30,747 nt of DNA from a virus. The translations under genes and the position numbers were made by a program. Shown here piece by piece: positions 13,903 through 21,319 of this stretch. The DNA lies in the IMG/VR virus record IMGVR_UViG_3300025840_000163, positions 1-30,747 of that record. One strand, 5' to 3'. The notes under the pieces were generated by a model, which saw nothing but the letters and a program-made list of their open reading frames with translations, searched no databases and was not told the origin of the DNA. Position 1 is the stretch's first letter, and each line of letters starts with the position of its first letter.

Positions 13903-14889
13903 ATGAAGATTAACAAGATTATCAGACCGGCTCACACCGAGCAATGGTCAATGATTCCGACCGCCATATTTAAAAATAACGATGTTTCAATGGCCGCAGT
14001 TGGGTTGTATTGCTGGGTATATTCTCAACCGCCATCGGCAGAAATATCAAAGGATGCCATTTTAACGCATTTTAAGATAGGTTTAAGCGCGTTTTATGGT
14101 CGAGTGAAGGAATTAATCAACTGCGGATTTTTAGTGCGTGAGAACGCCCGAAATGAAGGCAAGTTTTCCGGTGTGAATTATTTACTGCTTAATGAGCCGT
14201 TTATTGATTTACCGCATACGGATTTGCCGTATATGGAAAAACCGCATACTGATAATCCGCATACGTATGATTTAAATCGAGGGATATATAATAATATATA
14301 TAATAATAATATATATAATAATAAAACCTTAGATAATAATAATATAAACTTAGATACTAATATAAACTTAGATAATAAGGTTAAACCTTATTTAGAGAAT
14401 ATTGTAAACAATATTCTTCCTCGAAATGAAAAAACTGCATTTTCAGATGGCACCATTAAAGCATTTGATCATTTCGTGGCATTGTTTCCGGATAAATACA
14501 AACCAAAATCCGAGGCACAAAAAAACAAATGGTTGGATTGCCTTGACAAAGTTCAGCGCATAGATGGGTATGATTTGCGTGAGGTTTATTTGATGGTCAA
14601 GAAAATGCGACAAGATGATTTTTGGCAAAGTAATTTTTTGAGCATTTTAAAACTGCGCAACACAGATAAAAATGGCGTGAAGTACATTGACCGGTTTATG
14701 GATCGTCAAGAGGATTATTTAAAATCGGCAAAAAATAAAATACAAGGCATCATCAGATTTTATAAATACACAACGCCGAGTGGTCAGATTGTTATTGGCG
14801 CAAAAACAAAAGGCGGTGATTTATCACACGAGATAATTGAGCAGAAATTAACTAATCAAGAAATTGAAAAAATAAAGGCAACATTATGA
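13903..14889 (+). CDS. Replication initiator (lambda O-like winged-helix protein)
   Basis: A 328-residue protein. Residues 8-95 form a winged-helix DNA-binding domain: EQWSMIPTAIFKNNDVSMAA, VGLYCWVYS, AEISKDAILTHFKIGLSAFY, RVKELINCGFLVRE. Residues 97-121 are five-residue repeats (NEPFI, DLPHT, DLPYM, EKPHT, DNPHT), followed by an Asn/Ile/Tyr-rich linker to about 165. Residues 185-260 form a C-terminal domain (FVALFPDKYKPKSEAQKNKW, MRQDDFWQSNFLSILKL, NGVKYIDRFM) resembling domains that contact helicase loaders. The layout, with the linker DNA forming the origin, mirrors lambda O. The partner helicase is encoded at 15344. Confidence 0.75.
   Translation: MKINKIIRPAHTEQWSMIPTAIFKNNDVSMAAVGLYCWVYSQPPSAEISKDAILTHFKIGLSAFYGRVKELINCGFLVRENARNEGKFSGVNYLLLNEPFIDLPHTDLPYMEKPHTDNPHTYDLNRGIYNNIYNNNIYNNKTLDNNNINLDTNINLDNKVKPYLENIVNNILPRNEKTAFSDGTIKAFDHFVALFPDKYKPKSEAQKNKWLDCLDKVQRIDGYDLREVYLMVKKMRQDDFWQSNFLSILKLRNTDKNGVKYIDRFMDRQEDYLKSAKNKIQGIIRFYKYTTPSGQIVIGAKTKGGDLSHEIIEQKLTNQEIEKIKATL
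14191..14416 (+). other. Putative replication origin inside the initiator gene
   Basis: Three elements occur in order: tandem iterons (14206-14265, with a degenerate unit at 14191); a tract made almost only of A and T from 14283 to about 14376 with internal repeats (AATATAAACTTAGATA at 14341 and 14359); and inverted repeats AAGGTTAAACCTT (14377-14389) and GAATATTGTAAACAATATTC (14397-14416, nine-base arms). The lambda origin inside gene O has the same order of four iterons, AT-rich region and inverted repeat. Function is inferred from this layout. Confidence 0.75.
14206..14265 (+). repeat. Four tandem 15-bp iterons
   Basis: The units are GATTTACCGCATACG, GATTTGCCGTATATG, GAAAAACCGCATACT and GATAATCCGCATACG, with exact 15-base spacing. 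The consensus core is CCGCATACG. They encode DLPHT, DLPYM, EKPHT and DNPHT. They are the likely binding sites of the winged-helix protein encoded by the same gene. Confidence 0.85.
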
Positions 14890-15302
14890 CGCATAAGGAA
14901 GTGAAAATTTGGGAGCAAGAATTAATTTTTTTACTGAACCTTGATGGTTGGCAACTAAAGCCATCAGAGGATAAATATTGTTTTTATGATGCGTATGGCA
15001 CAAATCCAAAAGGACAGAGTTGCATTTTAGAGTTTAAGTTTCGCCAAGATTATTACAAGACAAAAATATTAGAATGCGAGAAATGGAATAATTTGACCAA
15101 ATACAAAGTTGATGAAATTTATTATGTCGTAATTGATTCAAAGGGTTGCCATATATACACCGCAGATGCAATTGATCATCAAAAAGTAATTACATTGGAA
15201 TTACCAAAAAAGACAATTGCAGAGATAATTGAGAAGAAAACAAAAGCGTGTTATGAACTTGTAAAACCACCGGCATATTTTTACAAATATCATTTTTTTT
15301 AA
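14886..15302 (+). CDS. Hypothetical protein, possible PD-(D/E)XK-type fold
   Basis: A 138-residue protein overlapping the initiator gene by four bases. YCFYDAYGTNPKGQSCILEF followed by KFRQDYYKT has the spacing of a nuclease core: a strand with Asp, then a strand with E-x-K (LEFKFR). Later strands include VDEIYYVVIDSKGCHIYTAD, and the C-terminus ends KPPAYFYKYHFF. The nuclease reading is tentative, because the fold could equally be a non-catalytic relative. Position between the initiator and the primase-helicase promoter suggests a DNA-metabolism role. Confidence 0.6.
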   Translation: MTHKEVKIWEQELIFLLNLDGWQLKPSEDKYCFYDAYGTNPKGQSCILEFKFRQDYYKTKILECEKWNNLTKYKVDEIYYVVIDSKGCHIYTADAIDHQKVITLELPKKTIAEIIEKKTKACYELVKPPAYFYKYHFF

Positions 15303-15326
15303 AATATATTTTTATTTAATTTAGCC
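15301..15326 (+). promoter_or_regulatory. Putative promoter of the primase-helicase gene
   Basis: AAAATATATTTTTA runs into TTTAATTTAGCC, 17 bases before the ATG at 15344. The 12-mer TTTAATTTAGCC is identical to that at 11003-11014. Confidence 0.42.
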
Positions 15327-15343
15327 GAACAAGAAACAAGACA

Positions 15344-17023
15344 ATGTACAGACAAGAATTAGAACAAATTGGCATAATTGTCAAGGGCAATGCTGGTATG
15401 ACAAAAACCAAATGCCCAAAATGCTCACACGAGCGCAAGAAAAAATCGGATCCGTGCCTATCGGTAAACATCGATAAAGGGTTATACAATTGCCACAATT
15501 GCGGATGGAGTGGCGGCGTTAAATTTAAAGCGAGGCAAGAGTACACGATTCCAGAAAAAGAAAATGCCAACGTATCGGAGCGCGTGTTAAAATACTTTGA
15601 ATCACGAGGCATAAGCGAGCCAACGTTGGTGCATTGGAAAGTAGGCGAATCGTTGGAGTATATGCCGCAAGTGCAAAAGAATCGCCGCGTAATTAATTTT
15701 AATTATTACCGCGATAATAAACTTATCAATGTCAAATACCGCGATTCAGAAAAGAATTTTAAAATGGTCAGCGGCGCGGAGTTAATTTTTTATGGTTTGG
15801 ATAACATCCGAGAATTGGACAAAGTTTATGTGGTTGAGGGTGAGATGGATGCTTTATCCTTACACGAGGCCGGCGTCTATTCCGTTTGTAGTGTACCCAA
15901 TGGCGCATCAAAGGGCAATCAAAAATTAGAGTATTTAGATAATTGCTGGCAATATTTCAAAGACAAAAAGGAAATAATTATTTGCACCGACAACGATGAC
16001 GCCGGACTAATGTTACGCAATGAGTTGGCGCGTAGGTTTGGGCGGTATAAATGCAAATACGTTGATTTTGGGCAGTATAAAGATGCCAATGAGGTTTTAA
16101 TGGCCGAAGGCACAAAGTCATTACGAGCGTTTGTTAATGAGGCAAAATCGTTTCCTTTAGAGGGTGTTTTAAATATTGATAACATTTGGCAGAACGTACT
16201 GAATTACAACGAGAAGGGTGTTGTCAATTATGGCATTGGACTTGGTGAATCGGATGATTATTTTAAAATGGCATTTGGTGAGTGGTCCGTAATTACCGGG
16301 ATACCCAATAGCGGCAAGAGCGACATTGTGGATCAGATTTGCGTTAATATGGCAACCAAATATGGTTTTAGGAGTGCGATGTTTTCGCCGGAGTCATTCC
16401 CATACGAGGGCCACATAAAACGCATTGCCAATAAGTTAAACGAAAAGAATTGTAACAATGACGATTTGAATAATACCAAAGATTTTATTAGCGAGCATTT
16501 CCATTGGGTAAAGATTGATTTGGAAAACTTAACGCTAAAAGGTATTTTAACCGCATTCAGAGAGTTAGTGTTTCAAAGGGGGATAAACATTTGCGTGATT
16601 GATCCGTGGAATATGCTTGACCATTCCGCGCAAAAGGATTATTCCTACATTGGGCGGTTATTGTCAGAGATAACGCAATTTTGCCAACAAACCAATGTGC
16701 ATTTGTTATTGGTGGCGCATCCAAGAAAAATTGAATCAATCGAGGGGACATACAAAAAACCAACATTGTATGATATTAGCGGCTCCGCTGACTTTTTTAA
16801 TAAAACATATAATGGAATAATTTGTTACCGATGCATTGGGCAAAAGTCAAGTTATAAATCAGACATCGTCAAGATATACATTGAGAAGGTAAAGCGAAAA
16901 GAAAATGGCCAATTAGGTGATTTTGAAGTGGCACCGGATTTTTATAATGGTGGGGTGTATAAACCCATTGACCAAAACAATAAACGCTTTGAGGTAATAA
17001 AGGATAATAATATACCATTTTAA
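15344..17023 (+). CDS. DNA primase-helicase (T7 gp4 / Twinkle-like)
   Basis: A 559-residue bifunctional replication enzyme. The N-terminal zinc ribbon has Cys24/Cys27 (CPKC) and Cys50/Cys53 (CHNC). The TOPRIM primase domain shows KVYVVEGEMDALSLHEAG with Glu166 and TDNDDAG (215-221). The RecA-type hexameric helicase domain has Walker A GIPNSGKS (319-326), the post-strand FSPE with Glu350, Walker B ICVIDPW (416-422), and LLLVAHPRK (454-462). DISGSADFFNKTYNGIICYR matches the DnaB-family C-terminal motif. It would unwind DNA and prime lagging-strand synthesis. With no phage polymerase in the window, host polymerase is presumably recruited. Confidence 0.93.
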   Translation: MYRQELEQIGIIVKGNAGMTKTKCPKCSHERKKKSDPCLSVNIDKGLYNCHNCGWSGGVKFKARQEYTIPEKENANVSERVLKYFESRGISEPTLVHWKVGESLEYMPQVQKNRRVINFNYYRDNKLINVKYRDSEKNFKMVSGAELIFYGLDNIRELDKVYVVEGEMDALSLHEAGVYSVCSVPNGASKGNQKLEYLDNCWQYFKDKKEIIICTDNDDAGLMLRNELARRFGRYKCKYVDFGQYKDANEVLMAEGTKSLRAFVNEAKSFPLEGVLNIDNIWQNVLNYNEKGVVNYGIGLGESDDYFKMAFGEWSVITGIPNSGKSDIVDQICVNMATKYGFRSAMFSPESFPYEGHIKRIANKLNEKNCNNDDLNNTKDFISEHFHWVKIDLENLTLKGILTAFRELVFQRGINICVIDPWNMLDHSAQKDYSYIGRLLSEITQFCQQTNVHLLLVAHPRKIESIEGTYKKPTLYDISGSADFFNKTYNGIICYRCIGQKSSYKSDIVKIYIEKVKRKENGQLGDFEVAPDFYNGGVYKPIDQNNKRFEVIKDNNIPF

Positions 17024-17095
17024 GATTATAGCCATACAAATACAATCGAAACTTAAGCCTATAATGAAACAAAACAGATGCAAATTGTATAAATA

Positions 17096-17329
17096 ATGAA
17101 ACAATCAACGAGCATAATCGTAACCGATGAGCATCATTTGGCAATGAGTTGGTGCATTAAAAATAAAATTTTAGTGTATCCAAAAGTTGCCATAAATGGA
17201 TACTTTATGGAGGTAAATGACAACGGCAAGATAATACGATCACCGGTTGTTTACACAAAATCAGAAATGGAGGTAAAAGGTTGGGAATTATATTTGTATT
17301 TTTATCAAAAGTTTTGCAATGAATCTTGA
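17096..17329 (+). CDS. Small hypothetical protein (77 aa)
   Basis: A 77-residue protein: MKQSTSIIVTDEHHLAMSWC, then IKNKILVYPKVAINGYFMEV, continuing with a strand-rich part and ending LYLYFYQKFCNES. No family recognised. The gap before it (17024-17095) contains a ten-codon ORF (17064-17096) whose stop overlaps this ATG (TAATG) and a seven-base inverted repeat ATTATAG/CTATAAT, which may influence its translation. The 3' end overlaps the next small ORF. Confidence 0.6.
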   Translation: MKQSTSIIVTDEHHLAMSWCIKNKILVYPKVAINGYFMEVNDNGKIIRSPVVYTKSEMEVKGWELYLYFYQKFCNES

Positions 17330-17471
17330 AATACATTTTTATCCCATTGTTGGTTGCGCCGTTGGAATAGATTATTTTGACAATGAACACGATGACGAGC
17401 GTGATTGGGAAATAAAAACCATTTGCGTGCAATTGTTCGTGGTAGGTATTAATTTTAATTTTTATCAGTAA
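17319..17471 (+). CDS. Small acidic hypothetical protein (50 aa)
   Basis: The ORF begins MNLEIHFYPIVGCAVGIDYF, continues through an acidic DNEHDDERDWEIK patch, and ends with VQLFVVGINFNFYQ. It overlaps the preceding gene by 11 bases and the next by one base (TAATG), the same packing as accepted genes. Alternating hydrophobic residues suggest a small beta hairpin fold. No family recognised. Confidence 0.5.
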   Translation: MNLEIHFYPIVGCAVGIDYFDNEHDDERDWEIKTICVQLFVVGINFNFYQ

Positions 17472-17575
17472 TGAAAAACAAAGACAGACAAAGAGAAGAT
17501 TCGTACAAGATTACGTTTTATGCAATGATGGCATTCATTGCTTTATTTTTAATTGAAATAATAAGATCATTTTAA
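17471..17575 (+). CDS. Tiny single-pass membrane protein (34 aa)
   Basis: MKNKDRQREDSYKITFYAMM is followed by AFIALFLIEIIRSF. A charged N-terminus and one C-terminal hydrophobic span of about 18 residues predict a tail-anchored inner-membrane peptide. Its ATG overlaps the previous stop. Its stop overlaps the apparent beginning of the ParB-like frame, which has no ATG of its own there. Function unknown. Confidence 0.45.
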   Translation: MKNKDRQREDSYKITFYAMMAFIALFLIEIIRSF

Positions 17576-18012
17576 AAAGACTTGTAAATATTGCCGAGGT
17601 AAAAGAAAACCCGGAAAATCCGCGTTTTATAAAAGATGGCAAGTTTAAAAAACTTGTTAAATCCATTAAGGAATTTCCGCAAATGCTTGAAAAGCGGCCT
17701 ATTGTGGTTGATGAAAATATGGTTGTTCTTGGTGGCAATATGCGTTTAAAGGCGTGCAAATCCGCTGGGTTATTTGAAGTGTGGGTGGACATCGCGCAAG
17801 GATGGACAGATGCAGAAAAACGAGAATTTATTATTAAAGATAATATTGGCTTTGGTGAGTGGGATTGGGATATATTGGCAAATGCTTGGGATACAAAACA
17901 ATTGATTGATTGGGGGATGGATTTACCGGTATTTGATATGCCAATGGATGATGAGCCAAAAGAAGAAAAAGAGCAAGAAGAAAAGGAACTTTGCCCAATG
18001 TGCGGTAAATGA
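17569..18012 (+). CDS. ParB-like nuclease-domain protein (start uncertain)
   Basis: The conserved ParB/sulfiredoxin-like region begins upstream of the first ATG (17683). In frame from about 17572 it reads LKRLVNIAEVKENPENPRF, then DGKFKKLVKSIKEFPQMLEK, RPIVVDENMVVLGGNMRLKA and FIIKDNIGFGEWDWDILAN. These match stand-alone ParB-like phage proteins near terminase genes. No ATG, GTG or TTG occurs between the upstream in-frame stop (17554-17556) and 17683, so initiation at ATT 17569 or ATC 17566, coupled to the preceding stop, is inferred. Starting at 17683 would remove the first third of the domain. The acidic tail ends in CPMCGK, possibly half a zinc site. Confidence 0.7.
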   Translation: MLKRLVNIAEVKENPENPRFIKDGKFKKLVKSIKEFPQMLEKRPIVVDENMVVLGGNMRLKACKSAGLFEVWVDIAQGWTDAEKREFIIKDNIGFGEWDWDILANAWDTKQLIDWGMDLPVFDMPMDDEPKEEKEQEEKELCPMCGK

Positions 18013-18013
18013 T

Positions 18014-18021
18014 TAATTTTG
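18014..18021 (+). promoter_or_regulatory. Putative promoter of the terminase genes
   Basis: TAATTTTG matches TAnnTTTG and lies only five bases before the ATG at 18026. If used, transcription would start at or near the start codon, giving an almost leaderless mRNA. Confidence 0.35.
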
Positions 18022-18025
18022 CGTT

Positions 18026-18376
18026 ATGACAACGAAATCGGACATATTAAAAAATAATTTGCTTGAGGCACTTGAGCAATCATTGGGAGTTGTAACAACC
18101 GCTTGTAAGTTAGCCGGATGCCAAAGATCAACGTATTATAAGTATTATGCAGATGATCCGGAATTTAAAGCGGCAGTTGATGAGTTACAAAATATGACAT
18201 TAGACTTTGCCGAGAGTCAATTGCATAAGCAAATAAAAGAGGGTAATACAACCGCCACAATCTTTTATCTTAAAACCAAAGGCAAAAAACGCGGATATGT
18301 TGAGCGTCAAGAAATCCAAGTTGATGGCGCAGTTGAATCAAAAGTGGTTGAATGGACACCAGCAAAAGAAGAGTAA
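18026..18376 (+). CDS. Terminase small subunit
   Basis: A 116-residue protein directly upstream of, and overlapping by 25 bases, the large terminase. Residues 8-50 form an HTH that would recognise the packaging start: NNLLEALEQSLGVVTTACKL, AGCQRSTYYKYYADDPEF. A helical middle follows (DFAESQLHKQIKEGNTTATI, FYLKTKGKKRGY), a phrase common in small terminase subunits of this type. The C-terminus is acidic. It selects phage DNA and delivers it to the motor encoded next. Confidence 0.88.
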   Translation: MTTKSDILKNNLLEALEQSLGVVTTACKLAGCQRSTYYKYYADDPEFKAAVDELQNMTLDFAESQLHKQIKEGNTTATIFYLKTKGKKRGYVERQEIQVDGAVESKVVEWTPAKEE

Positions 18377-19530
18377 AAGAATTTTGCAACATCCAATTTT
18401 ATCAAACGCTTAATTCTAAAAAGCGGATAAAGGTACATCAAGGCGGTACGCGATCCGGTAAGACTTACGCCATTGTTCAGTATTTAATTTACAGAATCAC
18501 AACGGCACAAGAGCCATTAACCATTTCCATTGTGCGTAAGACATTGCCAGCGTTAAGGCGTTCGGTAATGCGTGATTTTATTAATATAGCGGACAAACTC
18601 GGCATCTACTATCTAGGCGAGCATAACAAGAGCGAAAACATTTTTAAATACAATGGGCATACCATTGAGTTTTTATCGACTGATGAGCCGCAAAAGATAC
18701 GCGGAGCAAAGCGCAATATCTGTTTTATTAATGAGGGCAATGAGTTAAATTATGAGGATTTCCGACAATTGTCAATGCGAACAACTGACGAGATAATAAT
18801 TGACTTTAACCCATCGGATCCGGTGCATTGGTTGTATGAGGAGATAATTGACCGCGATGATTGTGATTTGTTTATAACCACATATAAGGATAACAAGTTT
18901 TTGCCATCGGAGTTGGTGCGCGAGATAGAGCGCATCCGAGAGCGAGACCCGGATTATTGGTTGGTATATGGTGAGGGGCAAAGGGCCGTATTTAGTGATC
19001 GCCAAATATTTAAAGGTTGGCAATATATTCCGCTCAAGGATTTCCCAGATTTTGACGATACCACCATTGGCATCGATTTCGGATTTTCGAACGATAGTTG
19101 TGGAATTGTAGAAATTGCCAAAGTAAAAGACAAAATATACATCAATGAGTTATGTTATCGTAAAGGAATGACCAATCGAGATATTGCCGAATTTTTAAAA
19201 TCAATCGGCAAAAACAATGTATTGGCGTTTTGTGATTCAGCAGAGCCAAAGAGTATTGAGGAACTGCGCCAAATGGATATATGGGCCAAAGGCGCAACAA
19301 AAGGTGCCGGATCAATTAATGCCGGTATTTCGTTATTAAAAGAGTTTCAAATCATAGTTAGCGATGAATCCAAAAACATAAAGCGAGAGCAACAAACGTA
19401 TTTTTGGCATCAGTTAAAAGATGAAACAATCATTAACAAACCAATCGATAAAAACAACCATTTAATGGATGCCATTAGATATGCGGTTTATTCCCAATAT
19501 CGCAATCGCAATGATTTCTTCGTGGTATAA
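18352..19530 (+). CDS. terL: Terminase large subunit
   Basis: A 392-residue packaging motor. The ATPase domain has Walker A GGTRSGKT (31-38) and a Walker-B-like strand ICFINEGNEL (123-132) with Glu128. IIDFNPSDPVHW (149-160) follows. The RNase H-like nuclease has TIGIDFGFSND (238-248) with Asp242, LAFCDSAEPKSIEEL (291-305) with Asp295, and NNHLMDAIRYAVY (368-380) with Asp373, the three expected acidic residues. Asn replaces the usual Asp in Walker B, a known variant. It belongs to the PBSX-like branch. The short N-terminus before the Walker A motif is normal for this branch. Confidence 0.95.
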   Translation: MDTSKRRVKEFCNIQFYQTLNSKKRIKVHQGGTRSGKTYAIVQYLIYRITTAQEPLTISIVRKTLPALRRSVMRDFINIADKLGIYYLGEHNKSENIFKYNGHTIEFLSTDEPQKIRGAKRNICFINEGNELNYEDFRQLSMRTTDEIIIDFNPSDPVHWLYEEIIDRDDCDLFITTYKDNKFLPSELVREIERIRERDPDYWLVYGEGQRAVFSDRQIFKGWQYIPLKDFPDFDDTTIGIDFGFSNDSCGIVEIAKVKDKIYINELCYRKGMTNRDIAEFLKSIGKNNVLAFCDSAEPKSIEELRQMDIWAKGATKGAGSINAGISLLKEFQIIVSDESKNIKREQQTYFWHQLKDETIINKPIDKNNHLMDAIRYAVYSQYRNRNDFFVV

Positions 19531-19541
19531 TAAACAATTTT

Positions 19542-19557
19542 TAATTTTGTATTTTTA
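19542..19557 (+). promoter_or_regulatory. Putative promoter region of the portal/head genes
   Basis: Two overlapping candidates are present: TAATTTTG (19542-19549) and TATTTTTA followed by CACAAAAT (19550-19557). The second copies the layout at 4564 and 25574 and lies 22 bases before the portal ATG at 19580. Confidence 0.42.
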
Positions 19558-19579
19558 CACAAAATTTCATTAAGCAGAT

Positions 19580-21319
19580 ATGGCATCATTACTCGACCGG
19601 CTGAAATTCCTTGTTTCTAAAAACGCACAACAAACATCAGAGCAGTACAATAGAGCCATATATAATTGGCTTGGGGAATCAATCGTTTGGAATCCAGAAA
19701 ATGATGATTCATATATCACCGAGGGGTATCGTAAGAACGCCACAATTTATTCATTGGTTAATATCATAACCAAAGCGGCAACCACAATCCCATTTCAAGT
19801 TTACGAGATACAAAACCAAAACGATTATAAAAGATATAAGGCCATCACAAGCGGCACATTTGATTCCAATGTGATGCATAAGGCCGAGTTATACAAAAAC
19901 CGATCATTGGTTGAATTGGATTCAACGCCATTACACGAGTTACTCGATAGACCAAACCCGGCGCAATCTTATGCGAGTTGGCTTACTGAATTAATTGCCT
20001 TTGGTAAATTAACCGGAAACCGATATATCTATGGTATAGGGCCGGATACCGGAATGAATGCCAATAAATACACCGAATTATATGTAATGCCATCACAGAT
20101 TATGGAAATCGTCAGCGGTGGGATTATGCAACCGGTGCAAAAGTACAAGATTGAGTACAACGGAACGTACGAAATACCAGCCGAGCATATTTGCCACATT
20201 AAAGATTTTAATCCTTACTACGATGGTACCGGATCACATTTATACGGACAATCACCATTGCGTGCTGGCCTTAGAATGCTAACAACAAACAACGAGGCGG
20301 TGCAAACCGGAGTTAAGTATTTACAGAATCAAACCGCACGTGGTATCTTAATGAGTGAGGAGGGTGATTTGAATGAGGTACAAGCGCAACAATTAAAAGA
20401 TAAATTCCGCCAACAACATCAAGGCGCAAACAATGCTGGTGATGTGATCATCACACCAAAGAAATTGAGTTGGGTTAATTTCGGATTAAACGCCTCGGAT
20501 GTATCCCTTATTGAGCAATACAATGCATCGATTAAAGACTTATGTAATATCTACAATGTACCGGTGCAATTATTAAACAATACTGATTCATCGACTTATA
20601 ACAATATGAAGGAGGCCAAAAAGGCGTTGTATCAAAACGCGGTGATTCCAGAATTGGTAAAAGTACGCGATGAATTAAACCGATGGTTAGCACCACAATA
20701 CGGCCCAAATATCTGCATTGAATTTGATTTCTCGATGATACCGGAAATGTCAGAAGATACTGACAAGGTGGTTGATCAGTTATCAAAGGCGTGGTGGATT
20801 ACGCCAAACGAAAAGCGTGAAATAATGTCGTATGGTATGGATGAGGAAAACGAGCAACTAAATGATTATTTTATACCGGCAAACTTAATTCCAATGAAAG
20901 CCGCAGAGATGGATATGGATGCCGTTGCCAATGCGCCAATTGATTTGGATGTTTCAAAGTTTATGACTGACGAAAGTCTAAAAAAAAAAGCCGTAACGTT
21001 TAGCGATTACCCACAAAGCGCAAGCAACAACGCCAAAAGAATGATTGAATGGCGTGAGAAGTATGGGCGCGATGTTGTGCAAGGAGGGACAGAGGTTGGA
21101 TGGCGTAGAGCAAACCAATTAGCCAACAGAGAGGCGTTATCATTGGATGTTGTTAGCCGTATGGCACAATTTAATCGCCATCGAGAAAACGCCGAGATTG
21201 ATCCGCAATATAAGGGTGAGCCTTGGAAGGATCGCGGATATGTAGCGTGGAATTTATGGGGCGGTACTGCCGGGGTGGATTGGGCCATCAGAACAATGGA
21301 CAAACTTAACGATGAATAA
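19580..21319 (+). CDS. Portal protein with extra C-terminal domain
   Basis: A 579-residue HK97-type portal forming the dodecameric DNA gateway. Core motifs: NATIYSLVNIITKAATTIPF (about 53-72), LDRPNPAQSYASWLTELIAF, GNRYIYGIG, HIKDFNPYYDGTGSHLYGQS, and NTDSSTYNNMKEAKKALYQN followed by IPEL in the region that binds the head interior. Residues 475-579 form a separate module (SDYPQSASNNAKRMIEWREK, VGWRRANQLAN, RMAQFNRHRENAE, LWGGTAGVDWAIRTM). This pattern I recognise as a recurring phage-associated domain of unknown role, not part of the standard portal fold. The stop overlaps the next ATG. Confidence 0.92.
   Translation: MASLLDRLKFLVSKNAQQTSEQYNRAIYNWLGESIVWNPENDDSYITEGYRKNATIYSLVNIITKAATTIPFQVYEIQNQNDYKRYKAITSGTFDSNVMHKAELYKNRSLVELDSTPLHELLDRPNPAQSYASWLTELIAFGKLTGNRYIYGIGPDTGMNANKYTELYVMPSQIMEIVSGGIMQPVQKYKIEYNGTYEIPAEHICHIKDFNPYYDGTGSHLYGQSPLRAGLRMLTTNNEAVQTGVKYLQNQTARGILMSEEGDLNEVQAQQLKDKFRQQHQGANNAGDVIITPKKLSWVNFGLNASDVSLIEQYNASIKDLCNIYNVPVQLLNNTDSSTYNNMKEAKKALYQNAVIPELVKVRDELNRWLAPQYGPNICIEFDFSMIPEMSEDTDKVVDQLSKAWWITPNEKREIMSYGMDEENEQLNDYFIPANLIPMKAAEMDMDAVANAPIDLDVSKFMTDESLKKKAVTFSDYPQSASNNAKRMIEWREKYGRDVVQGGTEVGWRRANQLANREALSLDVVSRMAQFNRHRENAEIDPQYKGEPWKDRGYVAWNLWGGTAGVDWAIRTMDKLNDE

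Noticed and set aside
14281-14400. Repetitive A/T stretch as a CRISPR-like or microsatellite artefact
   Set aside because: There are no spacers or long repeats. The reading frame stays open and the iterons and palindrome nearby make an origin the better reading.
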